64,000 nucleotides of DNA from Phaeodactylibacter sp. Its GTDB lineage: Bacteria > Bacteroidota > Bacteroidia > Chitinophagales > Saprospiraceae. Made by a program: the position numbers and the translations under genes. The stretch's first letter is position 1; every line of letters starts with the position of its first letter. Under the pieces are notes generated by a model that worked only from the letters and a program-made list of their open reading frames with translations, had not been told where the DNA came from and ran no database searches. Shown in pieces: positions 1 through 7,924 of this stretch. The stretch is taken from contig NZ_JALEGS010000020.1 in assembly GCF_022763345.1 (NCBI RefSeq), positions 62,001 to 126,000 of the forward strand. Reading direction: 5' to 3'.

Positions 1-33
1 ACACTCCCCTGTCCTTATTATCCTGACGTATTA

Positions 34-51
34 TGCCACAATCCTGCCAAA
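34..51 (-). promoter_or_regulatory. Candidate sigma-54 (-24/-12) promoter directed off the left edge
   Basis: Read on the minus strand this is TTTGGCAGGATTGTGGCA. The GG of TGGCA and the GC of the second TGGCA have the spacing expected of a -24/-12 promoter (consensus TGGCAC-N5-TTGC), with mismatches at one -24 and one -12 base. The same 18 bases recur exactly at 7925-7942, ahead of the curli operon, and the bases just downstream are also similar (AA, then GTCAG). It would drive a minus-strand gene lying left of the window. That sigma-54 acts here is inference; the exact repeat is seen directly. Confidence 0.45.
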
Positions 52-142
52 ACCAGGAACAAAGCCCTCTTTTCAGGTAAGGTGGCCGGGTCAACTGCTT
101 GGATGCTCACTTCGGTGCTTCCAAATGAGGAAACGAGAAAGC

Positions 143-204
143 CGTATAGCGCATTGGGACGATTTATACATGGGTGATGTTGTTCGTGCCCGGTGCGCTA
201 TACG
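143..204 (-). terminator. Long inverted repeat after the curli operon, probable terminator
   Basis: CGTATAGCGCA at 143-153 is perfectly complementary to 194-204. The stem can extend inward through two G-U pairs and three G-C pairs (154-158 with 189-193), giving about 16 pairs around a loop of about 30 bases. It lies 45 bases past the stop of the last gene of the curli operon. The T-tract after it on the minus strand is weak (CTTTCTCGTTTCC), so termination is likely but not certain. The rest of 1-248 holds no gene that I can support. Confidence 0.5.
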
Positions 205-248
205 AGTTTTGACCATAGTGCCTGATTTTGTAGCAGTTGCCCAAAATG

Positions 249-1757
249 TTATCTCATATCCACCATGGATGCATCCTCGAATAAAAAACGGCGCTCTGTG
301 CCATCAAGCTTGACCGACATAATCGCGGAGGGGCCGACCCCATCATTGGGCGTACTGGTAAAGATGATTCTTCCTCCCGTTGCAGAATAACGGGCCTGAA
401 CATCGTTGGTGCCAGCAGCCTTTTGTCCTGACAAATTAAGTGTGCTGCCGGTACTAATGCTCCGAATGAAAATTTCAGCATCAATTAACCGCCCATTAGC
501 ATTTTGGCTTTCGCTGACATCATAAGTGTAGAGGACCGCCGTCCCGTCTACTGAAAACATGGGGTTGCCCAAAGTGCCTGGCTGATCGGCTAAGAGCATA
601 TTCATGGTACCGGCAGGGTTGATCAGGTAAAGTTCATCCTCGTAGTGGTTATTGCCCCTTACCCTTGCCACCACGTGGTTAGAGTGAGCGGTCCAGTCGA
701 ATCCGGTAAATGCCCTGCTCTGGGGTGCCTGAGCAAACAATTCCATCCCGGTACCATCGGCATTAATTTTGTAGGCCCGGTCAAAATTCATGAATAAAAG
801 TTGCCCGCTATTGGGCGACCAGGCATAGTCAATCTGCTCTATGTCGTAGCTCATTACTGGAATCTCACCGGTGACCTGACGGACATTACTGCCATCCCGG
901 TCCATGACAAACAAGTGCGGGGCTGTACCACTAAAAGAAAGGAAGGCCACTTTTTCCCGGTTGGGGCTCATCCGGGGTTTCCAGCAGTCCCCCATGCCGC
1001 TTGTCAGTTGGATCTCCTCTGTATTGCCTCCCTGGAAATCGCCGGTCTGCCCGGTAAAAACGTTCAGTTCTCCCGTGAGGCTGTCTGCCCGTACGTAGTG
1101 GTAGCGGTAATCAGGGAATATTTTGGTAGAGAATTTCCATACCGGACCAAACACGGGCTCCTGCTCTCCGTTATCAGCCCTGACCTGCCAAAAGTAGGTG
1201 GTACCGTAGTTGAGGTCTTCTAAGAGTACGGAAGTGTCGGTGGTCGCCTCCGCAATCACCCTGCCTTCCGGGTCGTGTTCTGAATAAAGGAGCACATCGT
1301 AGTAAATGGTGTCCTGGGTGGCATTGCCTGGCGACCAGGAAAGCGACAATCCTACCTCGAGCCCCTCCAGACCGTCCAGCGGCTGCGGTTCAATTGGAGC
1401 ACTGAGGATATCGCTTTCCTCGGGCTGTGTAATCATCAGGATGGTAGATTGCCGGGTCCGGTCCGGCTCAATTTCTATATTTTGGAGACCTTCCCGGTAT
1501 CCATCCGCTTTGATACGTATGGTGTAGTTGTCCGCTGCGAGAGAGTCAATAAAGAACCTGCCCTGCTCATCGGATATAAAAACATTAGTAGCTGGTACCG
1601 TTGTAATAACGGCCTCGGGTATGGGCTCGAAGGTTTCTTCATCGAGCAGGGTGCCTTCCAGCCGTCCGTAGGCATCGACCTCGATAGGGTCCTCCTGGCA
1701 AGCTGTAATAAAGCCCGCCAGGAACGCAATAATGAGAAGTGGATAAATGGACTTCAT
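249..1757 (-). CDS. Lipoprotein with carboxypeptidase-regulatory, FN3 and PD40 beta-propeller domains
   Basis: This 502-residue protein starts with a lipoprotein signal peptide (MKSIYPLLIIAFLAGFITAC; lipobox Cys 20). A carboxypeptidase-regulatory-like beta-sandwich follows at about residues 30-105, then a fibronectin-III-like domain at about 115-215 ending in FWQVRAD and FGPVWKFST. The C-terminal half carries PD40/WD40-like propeller blades of the TolB type (KVAFLSFSG, QIDYAWSPNSGQLLFM, NPMFSVDGTAVLYTYD). It is the last gene of the curli operon, 12 bases after csgG, so it is probably an outer-membrane or surface lipoprotein made together with curli. Its exact role is unknown. A scaffold or fibre-binding protein at the cell surface is a reasonable guess. 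The domain calls are confident; the link to curli rests on position only. Confidence 0.85.
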   Translation of the reverse strand: MKSIYPLLIIAFLAGFITACQEDPIEVDAYGRLEGTLLDEETFEPIPEAVITTVPATNVFISDEQGRFFIDSLAADNYTIRIKADGYREGLQNIEIEPDRTRQSTILMITQPEESDILSAPIEPQPLDGLEGLEVGLSLSWSPGNATQDTIYYDVLLYSEHDPEGRVIAEATTDTSVLLEDLNYGTTYFWQVRADNGEQEPVFGPVWKFSTKIFPDYRYHYVRADSLTGELNVFTGQTGDFQGGNTEEIQLTSGMGDCWKPRMSPNREKVAFLSFSGTAPHLFVMDRDGSNVRQVTGEIPVMSYDIEQIDYAWSPNSGQLLFMNFDRAYKINADGTGMELFAQAPQSRAFTGFDWTAHSNHVVARVRGNNHYEDELYLINPAGTMNMLLADQPGTLGNPMFSVDGTAVLYTYDVSESQNANGRLIDAEIFIRSISTGSTLNLSGQKAAGTNDVQARYSATGGRIIFTSTPNDGVGPSAIMSVKLDGTERRFLFEDASMVDMR

Positions 1758-1769
1758 GGTTTTACCTGC

Positions 1770-3152
1770 TTATTTATTAATGAAAAACTTAACTCCTGCC
1801 CGAACCCGCCAAAGGAGGTCATTGTAGCGGCCCGAACTGATATCGTCCAGCTCATCGGTAAAGAGAAAATGATAATCAGCGCTGGCATCAAGCGCCATCC
1901 AGTCATTGATATAAAATTCCATACCGATGCCGGTATTGGCTTTCAGATAAGTTTGGCTTGCTCCGCCAGCCGAAAGGGTGTTGGTCTGGTCCAGGATCGC
2001 ACCGGCTCCAAGCAAAAGGTAGGGGGAAAGCCGGTCACCGGGTAGTATATGAGTAATGAGGTTAAGATCACCGTAGAGTATGCGCTCTTTGTAGAGTTCG
2101 GAAGCCACTGCCAATTGACTGGTGCCAAGGTTGAGCTGGGCCTGGAAGCGGGGGGAGAGGGCAACCCCAAGCCCTACCTCGGCACCAGGCCTTAATCTCG
2201 ACTGAGGGTAGTCGCCATCGTAAATCATCCCGCTGGCGGCAACAGTGATGGATGCGCTGGACTCCCGGTCGTAGAGGGTCCGGCCAAGCAGCTGTGTCTC
2301 CTGCATTTCCGCCCGCTCCTGCTTGAAAAGTGCGACTTGGCGGTTTGTGGCTTGCTGCTGCTCCGGGTCTGCGGCCCAAAGGCCATCGATCAGCCCTTCC
2401 ATGATAAGTGCGTATACGGCTTTTTCTATCGCCTCTGTCACTGCCATTTCAGAGGGTTCGTTGTAGGTGAACCCGGTTTCGGCTTCCAGTAAGCGCTGAA
2501 AACGTACGAATCGGAAAAGGCCAGCGTCTACCGATTGGGACAAAATGGTTTTGGACGTATATACGGTCTTGAGGACTTTGCCGTTAGAGGTGGAAATAGC
2601 CCGTAGGTAAACGGTAACCCGGTCTTGCCGGTACTGCCCGGAAGCGCCAGCTCCAAAGTAACGCAGACCGGCTCCGCCAGTCACGATGTTGGCATCATAA
2701 GAAACGATGCCGCCTTCGAGAATAATACCGGCAAAGAGCAGGGGAGGGAGTACCGGGCCGCCATTGTTTTGTTCGTACTGTTGTCGGCTGGAGCGGATGA
2801 TTTTACGCTCGTTGAGCAGATTGGCTACATTTTCCCGTTCGATGGGGACAAACCAGCCGGAATCGTCCATCGCTTTGATAAGGATGCTGGTACCACCCTG
2901 TGTGACCGCTGTAGACCAGTTGGCACCGATTTCGGCGGGCCGGTACTGCCCGGACTGGTCACGGAATTTGTACACTGCTGCGACAACCTTTTCTCTGGGC
3001 ACAGGCAACCGCCGCAGGTCGTCCGTGATGGTCGTTTCTTCGCCCAGCCGGGCAGGTGAACTGCTCAGGGGCTGGTTCATATATGCCCCACAGCCACTGA
3101 GCAGGAGCACCAGGATTAGGCCGGGCAGCCAGGTTTTTAAAATGAAATTCAT
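1770..3152 (-). CDS. csgG: Curli secretion channel lipoprotein CsgG with C-terminal beta-barrel-like extension
   Basis: CsgG forms the nonameric outer-membrane pore that exports curlins. The 460-residue product begins at an internal ATG giving a lipoprotein signal ending LLLSGC; a more upstream ATG at 3200 would bury the signal peptide. CsgG hallmarks follow: VPREKVVAAVYKFRDQSGQYRP, the region GGTSILIKAMDDSGWFVPIERENVANLLNERKII (split here only for reading) and ILEGGIVSYDANI. E. coli CsgG has about 277 residues. Here about 165 extra residues follow from about 295 onward, with alternating amphipathic strands (PGAEVGLGVALSPRFQAQLN, SPYLLLGAGAIL, NTGIGMEFYIND) and a terminal Phe-rich strand (VRAGVKFFINK), as in small outer-membrane barrels. 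The gene follows csgF after a 190-base gap and may have some transcription of its own. Confidence 0.93.
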   Translation of the reverse strand: MNFILKTWLPGLILVLLLSGCGAYMNQPLSSSPARLGEETTITDDLRRLPVPREKVVAAVYKFRDQSGQYRPAEIGANWSTAVTQGGTSILIKAMDDSGWFVPIERENVANLLNERKIIRSSRQQYEQNNGGPVLPPLLFAGIILEGGIVSYDANIVTGGAGLRYFGAGASGQYRQDRVTVYLRAISTSNGKVLKTVYTSKTILSQSVDAGLFRFVRFQRLLEAETGFTYNEPSEMAVTEAIEKAVYALIMEGLIDGLWAADPEQQQATNRQVALFKQERAEMQETQLLGRTLYDRESSASITVAASGMIYDGDYPQSRLRPGAEVGLGVALSPRFQAQLNLGTSQLAVASELYKERILYGDLNLITHILPGDRLSPYLLLGAGAILDQTNTLSAGGASQTYLKANTGIGMEFYINDWMALDASADYHFLFTDELDDISSGRYNDLLWRVRAGVKFFINK

Positions 3153-3342
3153 AGTGATTAGAGTTTGGAGAACCCTTGTGTTTGGAAAAAGCTTAGCCAC
3201 CCATCTTGCCTATAGAGGAAGACAAAATATATCTTGCTTTCAGTTCATTAAGGCTAGGGCAGCCAAGCCATCCAAACTCTACCTTTCAGCCAAGGGCTTA
3301 GTTTTTATGAATGCCGGGGGGATTGTATTTTGCTTTTAGGGA

Positions 3343-3783
3343 TTAGAAGTAGGGTACCGTGATTTGAGTCTGGCCTCCATTAGCGAAGTCGATGATCGTC
3401 ACATTGAGCCCGTCCAGACCGGGGACTACTGTGATTTCGAAATCGCCGAGGTTGTAAGTGCCCTCTTCCAGCCCGAATTCACCAAACTGGCTGGTTACGA
3501 GTTGGCGGGAAATCTGACTGAGCAACTGACGGTTGAGGGTTTCCGTGAAGTTATCCAGTGAACTGCGGCTATTTGCCGTACTCCTCCGGTCGGCACTGTT
3601 CTCCAGAGCAGGGTCTGTTAATCCATTCTGGACATTAGCAGAATTGAGCATCCAGCTGTAGTTAAGGTAATTGCCGCCAAAGGCAGGGTTCTTGGGCTGG
3701 TAGGTGAAATCCTGCGCATGAAGGTTGGAATGCCCTGCCAGCAAAAGGAAGCTGAGCATGACGAAAAAAGAAAAGGGTTTCAT
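3343..3783 (-). CDS. csgF: Curli assembly factor CsgF
   Basis: CsgF is exported through CsgG, constricts the pore and couples secretion to nucleation at the surface. The 146-residue precursor has a signal peptide ending LHAQ. The mature N-terminus DFTYQPKNPAFGGNYLNYSW matches the family signature (x-YxPxNPxFGG), which is the part that inserts into the CsgG channel. The remainder (NRQLLSQISRQLV, then a short beta-rich tail) has normal length for CsgF. It sits between csgE and csgG in the expected order. Its leader contains TCCAAACTC, an element shared with several genes of this operon. Confidence 0.95.
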   Translation of the reverse strand: MKPFSFFVMLSFLLLAGHSNLHAQDFTYQPKNPAFGGNYLNYSWMLNSANVQNGLTDPALENSADRRSTANSRSSLDNFTETLNRQLLSQISRQLVTSQFGEFGLEEGTYNLGDFEITVVPGLDGLNVTIIDFANGGQTQITVPYF

Positions 3784-3829
3784 GGTTTCAAAAATTTAGA
3801 GTTTGGAAATTATTCCGGCGCAGTGAGGC

Positions 3830-4642
3830 TTAATACAAGCCGCTGCCACTTTGGTCGCTGTCGAGGGCCTGCTCGACCTGCGCCTTTTGTACTACTTTTT
3901 GGTTGATGTAATTGGCCACTGCCTCGGCAAGCTCCCGGATTAGTTCAGATTTGGGGGGGAGCATTCTTGCAAAGACCTCTTCGCCATCAAGAATGACATT
4001 GACACGGGTGGACCGTCCCGGAGCGGGTTTTTCTTCAATGCGTATGATATAGCCCAGTTGCGTTTGGGGCTCCTGCCAGCTTTGATAGAAAGCCTCGTAA
4101 AACTCTTGCCCGGAGCGAGTGCGGGTCTCATCCACGATGAAGCCGCCACCGAGCTCTATATCCTGTCCGGCTGAACCGAACCCGTTTTGCGGGCCATTTT
4201 TTTTTAGATCCGGGGCAGTAGTAGGTGCTGTTTTGGGCGGGTTATTTTTTTGGGGTATCTCACCAATGACTTCTCTGGCCTGAGCGACGAGGTCTTCACC
4301 TTCATAAATATCCAGTGTGGCGAGTACGTAGCTGCCATCATCGATATTGACAGACGTGACAGACAGCCGTCGCTTGCCCTCATGGCCCAGTTCAAAAGCC
4401 CCACCCTGCTTGGAAGAGGACCGGTTCTGCCGGGTATCTACCCGGAGCATGGTGAGTTGGTAGGACAAGGACCGGTCCTGCCCGGAGTTATTGGTGCAGT
4501 GGGCGGAAAGCTCCAGCTGCCCATCTGTTTTCGTGACCTTTAGGGTGGCCAGGATGTCTTCCGTTTCTTCTGTTTGGGCAACGGCGGCGGTACTGAAAAA
4601 GAGTCCCAGGAAGACGAAAAGTGCGGTAATCCTGAAAGTCAT
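3830..4642 (-). CDS. csgE: Curli secretion factor CsgE fused to an N-terminal CsgH-like domain
   Basis: CsgE caps the CsgG pore from the periplasm and gives substrate specificity. Residues about 163-270 are CsgE (GGFIVDETRTRSGQEFYEAF, GYIIRIEEKP, VNVILDGEEVFARMLPP, YINQKVVQ). Known CsgE proteins are about 130 residues, but this one has 270. After a signal peptide ending AVAQ, residues about 28-125 form a beta-rich domain (TNNSGQDRSLSYQLTMLRV, SSSKQGGAFELG, YVLATLDIYEGEDLVAQARE) whose layout resembles CsgH/CsgC, the periplasmic curlin-aggregation inhibitors. A Pro/Thr-rich linker joins the two. The CsgH assignment is by pattern recognition and needs a profile search; the CsgE part is firm. The stop lies 47 bases before csgF. 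Confidence 0.9.
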   Translation of the reverse strand: MTFRITALFVFLGLFFSTAAVAQTEETEDILATLKVTKTDGQLELSAHCTNNSGQDRSLSYQLTMLRVDTRQNRSSSKQGGAFELGHEGKRRLSVTSVNIDDGSYVLATLDIYEGEDLVAQAREVIGEIPQKNNPPKTAPTTAPDLKKNGPQNGFGSAGQDIELGGGFIVDETRTRSGQEFYEAFYQSWQEPQTQLGYIIRIEEKPAPGRSTRVNVILDGEEVFARMLPPKSELIRELAEAVANYINQKVVQKAQVEQALDSDQSGSGLY

Positions 4643-4658
4643 AACTTAAGTTTTATAA

Positions 4659-5234
4659 TTACTGCTCCCTACCTCCGTAGAAAGAGGAAAATTGGATTTG
4701 AATATTGGCGCCACCGGACTGCCGGACCACGAAAGGGTTCTGAGTGGCCGGTGTGAGGCCATCTTCGACCTGCTGCAGCTGATTGCCATTGCCCTGTTGC
4801 TCAACGATCATGTTGACGCCGTCGACTTCCGGCGTGAATCCTGCGGGCCCTGAGCGGTCGTAGAGGTTGTTATCACCCTGCTGGGCTACAATCATCCGGT
4901 TGCCATCACCACTGAATTCGCCAAGGTTTGCTTCGTTGTAAAGGCCCTGCTGTGTGATGAGGAGCTCATTAGCCTGCCCAGTGTTGGAAAAGTTGATGTT
5001 GTTGAAACTGCCTCGCTGCTGTAGGTTTAGGTTTTCTTCGGAAGTTTGCTGCTGCTGAATGAAGATGTTATTGTTGTCTCCCTCCTGAAGTACGCCGAGC
5101 CCTTCGGAAAGCCCCAGTTCATCCAGGTTGAGCCCATTGTCAAAAAGCGCCTGAGGGGTAGGTGCATTCACAGGCTGACTATAGCCGGTTATCCAGGCTG
5201 ATGCGAAAGCGAGCAAAAAGATTAAGTTGCGCAT
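4659..5234 (-). CDS. Curlin-repeat protein, probable minor curlin/nucleator (CsgB-like)
   Basis: This 191-residue secreted protein (signal peptide ending TGYSQ) contains degenerate curlin repeats of the QxG-x4-N kind: LQEGDNNNIFIQQQ, LQQRGSFNNINFSNTGQANE, ITQQGLYNEANLG, VAQQGDNNLYD, VEQQGNGNQLQQ. There are fewer and less regular repeats than in the two upstream curlins. It is the curlin nearest the assembly genes, which suits a CsgB-like nucleator, but CsgB cannot be told from CsgA on sequence alone. It begins directly after the intra-operon terminator at 5255-5293, and the element CTCCAAACTC abuts its ATG. Its stop is 16 bases from the start of csgE. Confidence 0.8.
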   Translation of the reverse strand: MRNLIFLLAFASAWITGYSQPVNAPTPQALFDNGLNLDELGLSEGLGVLQEGDNNNIFIQQQQTSEENLNLQQRGSFNNINFSNTGQANELLITQQGLYNEANLGEFSGDGNRMIVAQQGDNNLYDRSGPAGFTPEVDGVNMIVEQQGNGNQLQQVEDGLTPATQNPFVVRQSGGANIQIQFSSFYGGREQ

Positions 5235-5254
5235 GAGTTTGGAGTATTTGGTTT

Positions 5255-5293
5255 AAAAAAAGGCCCGTAGTGCAATGATTTCACACCACGGGC
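5255..5293 (-). terminator. Rho-independent terminator inside the curli operon
   Basis: On the minus strand GCCCGTGGTG (5293-5284) pairs with CACTACGGGC (5272-5263) around an 11-base loop, with one mismatch, and is followed by a run of seven T (5261-5255). It stands between the stop of the second curlin (5303) and the start of the third (5234). Read-through must supply the downstream assembly genes unless a promoter lies inside the 28-base gap. This would make curlin mRNA more abundant than csgE-csgF-csgG mRNA. Confidence 0.8.
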
Positions 5294-5302
5294 ATCGTCA
5301 TC

Positions 5303-6094
5303 TTATGGTGTAGGGCCTTGCCTGACAACGCAATTGTTGTTGTTCCCAAAAACCGCTACATTCGAGTTGTTGAATGCTCCGGTCTGTTGTACATCTACCA
5401 TATTCATATTACCGAGAATGCCCACTTCGGAGGTGTTGAAGCTGCCGTTCTGCAAAATATTGATGGTATTGTCACTACCGATCATATTGATCGTTGACAA
5501 GTGCCCGGTACCGTCCTGGTCAATCATCGAGCGGTTGTCATTACCGAACAATTCAGTGATCAGGGAGGTATGCCCCAGGCCATCCTGCCGGACCTCGGCA
5601 TAATTATTACTGCCGCCAACGTCCCCCAAGACAGAAAGGTGGTCGCTGCCGTTTTGGTAAATATGTGCATCATTGGCATCCCCCATCAGTTGTCCTACAA
5701 CTGAGGCGTTGTTGTTGCCATTTTGGTAAACCGATGCGTAGTTTTGGTTACCGTTGATCTGTCCGATGAAGGAGTTGTTGTCCTCACCGATCTGATCTAC
5801 GTAGGCTTCGTTTCCAGTGCCGGTTTGAAGGGTACTGGCTGCGTTTCGGGAGCCGTTTTGGTTGGTGCGGGCGGTATTGTTGGTGCCGTCCTGCACTACG
5901 ATAGCTTCCCCTCCGAATGCATCACCAAGCCCGGCCATCCCCTGATTGATTTCAGCGGAGTTGCTGCCATTTTGGTCGACGCTTACTGTGTTCTCATCTC
6001 CCCTTGTATTTACCTCTGAGGTATTGGCTGTCTGAGACGAGCCGACACCGAAGGAGGCGATGAAAATAACAGCAAATAATACTATTTGCTTCAT
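5303..6094 (-). CDS. Curlin-repeat amyloid subunit (CsgA/CsgB family), second copy
   Basis: This 263-residue protein has a signal peptide (MKQIVLFAVIFIASFGVGSSQ) and then about ten tandem repeats of roughly 22 residues with the curlin pattern x-QxGxxNxA: VDQNGSNSAEINQG, TNQNGSRNAAS, LQTGTGNEAYVDQIGEDNNS, VYQNGNNNASVVGQ, VRQDGLGHTS, IDQDGTGHLSTIN. The repeats fold as strand-loop-strand rungs of an amyloid solenoid exported through CsgG. Some Asn are replaced by His (DHLS, GHTS, GHLS), and a lone Cys lies near the C-terminus (NNNNCVVRQ). It lies between the larger curlin and the minor one. A hairpin precedes it and a terminator follows it. Confidence 0.9.
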   Translation of the reverse strand: MKQIVLFAVIFIASFGVGSSQTANTSEVNTRGDENTVSVDQNGSNSAEINQGMAGLGDAFGGEAIVVQDGTNNTARTNQNGSRNAASTLQTGTGNEAYVDQIGEDNNSFIGQINGNQNYASVYQNGNNNASVVGQLMGDANDAHIYQNGSDHLSVLGDVGGSNNYAEVRQDGLGHTSLITELFGNDNRSMIDQDGTGHLSTINMIGSDNTINILQNGSFNTSEVGILGNMNMVDVQQTGAFNNSNVAVFGNNNNCVVRQGPTP

Positions 6095-6171
6095 GGTATC
6101 TGAGTTTGGGGAATAAGTGAGTTGAATCTAATTTAACAGAGTATCCGTTGAACTAAAGTATAAGGATAGAG

Positions 6172-6194
6172 GAGAGTGGCTTTGCGCCACTCTC
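6172..6194 (-). other. Perfect 9-bp hairpin between the first two curlin genes
   Basis: GAGAGTGGC (6172-6180) and GCCACTCTC (6186-6194) form a perfect stem with a 5-base loop, in the 165-base gap between the two major curlin genes. There is no T-tract on the minus strand, so this is more likely an mRNA processing or 3'-end stabilising hairpin than a terminator. By analogy with other multi-gene operons it could protect the upstream curlin message. Confidence 0.6.
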
Positions 6195-6259
6195 TTACTA
6201 CCATGTACTATTAGTTCTTGGGTTTCTGGCTTTAGATCCCTCTCTAAAAGACGGCTCTA

Positions 6260-7528
6260 TTAATTGTTGTTCTGCGTAACAGTCGTTGCGTTGCCGTTAC
6301 CCATGATGCTATTCAAGCTGCTGTGGTCATTGCCGTCCTGAATGATATTTACGCCGTTCATGTCACCATCAATCATGACACCGTCACCAGCGAAAGTAGA
6401 AGCGCCAATATTGTTATTGTCACCGGTCTGTAGAAGATCAACGGTGTTGTTGTCGCTATCAAAGCCAAAGTAGCCAGAAATTGTGTTACCATTGCCATCC
6501 TGTGTAGCATCAACGCCGTTGTTGTCTACGCTGCCTCCAGGCGCAGGAGGTGTACCGCGGAGGTTCATGTAGAAATTGTTATCATCACCCATTTGATCAA
6601 CGCTAACATCGTTGCCGTCGCCCCAGATTTCAGTGCGCGCCAGGTTGGAATTACCAGTCTGCATATTGCTCACAACGTTGCCATCACCGGAGCCGGTCTG
6701 CACTGCTTTGTTGAGATCGCCCATCTGGTCAATGGAACCAATGTTGCCATTTCCTTTCTGAGTAACTGATGCATCGTTGTCACTACCATCTTGTATGATA
6801 CCGAAGTTCTGACTGAACGGACCAGTAGTAGTCGGGCCACCAACACGGTTGCCATTGCCTTCCTGGAGAACAGTAGCGCTGTTGTCGTCTCCCGTCTGAT
6901 CTGTCTTAGCTAGGTTGTTATTACCAATCTGATCGATATCGACATCACTATAGGAAGAACCGGTTTGACGAGCAAATATGAGGTTGACATTGCCTACTTG
7001 GTCGAGGTAAGCTTCGTTCATGCTCACACCACCGGACTGCTGTAACTTACTTTCGTTAAGGTCACCAGTCTGGTTTTGAATACCCAAATTAGGGCCATTA
7101 AAAGCGCTAGCGGTGGCTACGTTATCGTTACCAGTTTGCGTCTGGCGGTGCTCGTTGCCATCAGCGAATCCAGGGCCTGCCTGAGGAGCGCCTGTATTAA
7201 AGTCGCGCTGTACATTGATGCTGGCGCTATTGCGGTCACCAGTTTGCGTTTGAACACCGAGGTTGTTGTTGCCATTCTGGTTAGTAAGCGCTGTGTTGTC
7301 AGCACCGGTCTGTGTAACGAAGGCGTCACTGAAGTTTGCCGTAGCCGGTCCACTAGTGTTACCAGCAACCTCACCTTGTGCAACAGTTGAACTGTTGTTA
7401 GAACCAGTTTGGTCTACTGTTTGCTTGTTAGAGTCACCGTTTACATCGATGGCCGACTTGTTAGCCTGAGCCAAAGCCAGGCTTACGCCCAATACAAGGG
7501 CAAATGCGGTTAAAATTACCTTTTTCAT
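6260..7528 (-). CDS. Major curlin-repeat amyloid protein (CsgA family), first gene of the operon
   Basis: The 422-residue product starts at the ATG preceding MKKVILTAFALVLGVSLALAQ, a clean signal peptide; upstream in-frame codons back to 7633 would spoil it. About twenty curlin motifs follow (VDQTGSNNSS, TQTGADNTALTNQNGNNNLG, IDQIGNNNLAKTDQTGDDNSA, VDQMGDDNNF, IIQDGNDHSS), several separated by acidic or Gly/Pro inserts. It is much longer than E. coli CsgA (151 residues, five repeats), as is common in Bacteroidota curlins. As the promoter-proximal and largest subunit it is the best candidate for the main fibre protein. The leader is CACAAACCTTAGAACA before the ATG. Confidence 0.92.
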   Translation of the reverse strand: MKKVILTAFALVLGVSLALAQANKSAIDVNGDSNKQTVDQTGSNNSSTVAQGEVAGNTSGPATANFSDAFVTQTGADNTALTNQNGNNNLGVQTQTGDRNSASINVQRDFNTGAPQAGPGFADGNEHRQTQTGNDNVATASAFNGPNLGIQNQTGDLNESKLQQSGGVSMNEAYLDQVGNVNLIFARQTGSSYSDVDIDQIGNNNLAKTDQTGDDNSATVLQEGNGNRVGGPTTTGPFSQNFGIIQDGSDNDASVTQKGNGNIGSIDQMGDLNKAVQTGSGDGNVVSNMQTGNSNLARTEIWGDGNDVSVDQMGDDNNFYMNLRGTPPAPGGSVDNNGVDATQDGNGNTISGYFGFDSDNNTVDLLQTGDNNNIGASTFAGDGVMIDGDMNGVNIIQDGNDHSSLNSIMGNGNATTVTQNNN

Positions 7529-7924
7529 TGTTCTAAGGTTTGTGTTAATTAGGTTTATTAAAAATGATTGTTCACTTCGTTGAAGGCATGCCCCTTCCAT
7601 GCCACTCTGCCACATATTCATGGCAAAGGGCAATGGAGGTATTAATGCTGCATGGGCATTTGATGGTTTACCCTGATGCAGACATTAGTATGCCTGGTGC
7701 TGGCATATTCTCCATTCGCAGCATTAGCATTCAGAGAATATACATGACAGCATAGTCGGTTCGGAATAGCCGAAATATTAAATTGTAAGCGGGGGAATAT
7801 TGATGGGAAGTCAGTTGCTGTTTACCTCCCGGAACTTAAATCAGTGGTTCATAGTGTTGTGAGTCCCTCCATATAAGGACAGTACAAATGTAAGCAAGGT
7901 ATTACACACAATTCTGACACCTTG
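7529..7924 (-). promoter_or_regulatory. Curli operon upstream region with inverted repeats
   Basis: No gene is supported in this stretch of about 400 bases. It would be a long 5' leader if transcription starts near 7913 from the -24/-12 element at 7925-7942. It contains the 8-bp inverted repeat ATATTCTC (7705-7712) / GAGAATAT (7734-7741) with a 21-base spacer, and a small TGCCA/TGGCA hairpin around 7610-7626. These are plausible activator or RNA-structure sites. The two AraC-type proteins encoded just upstream are obvious candidate binders. Confidence 0.4.

Noticed and set aside
2629..2952. Repeated CCGGTACTGCCCGGA in csgG
   Set aside because: Both copies encode GQYR segments of CsgG in frame; it is a coding repeat.
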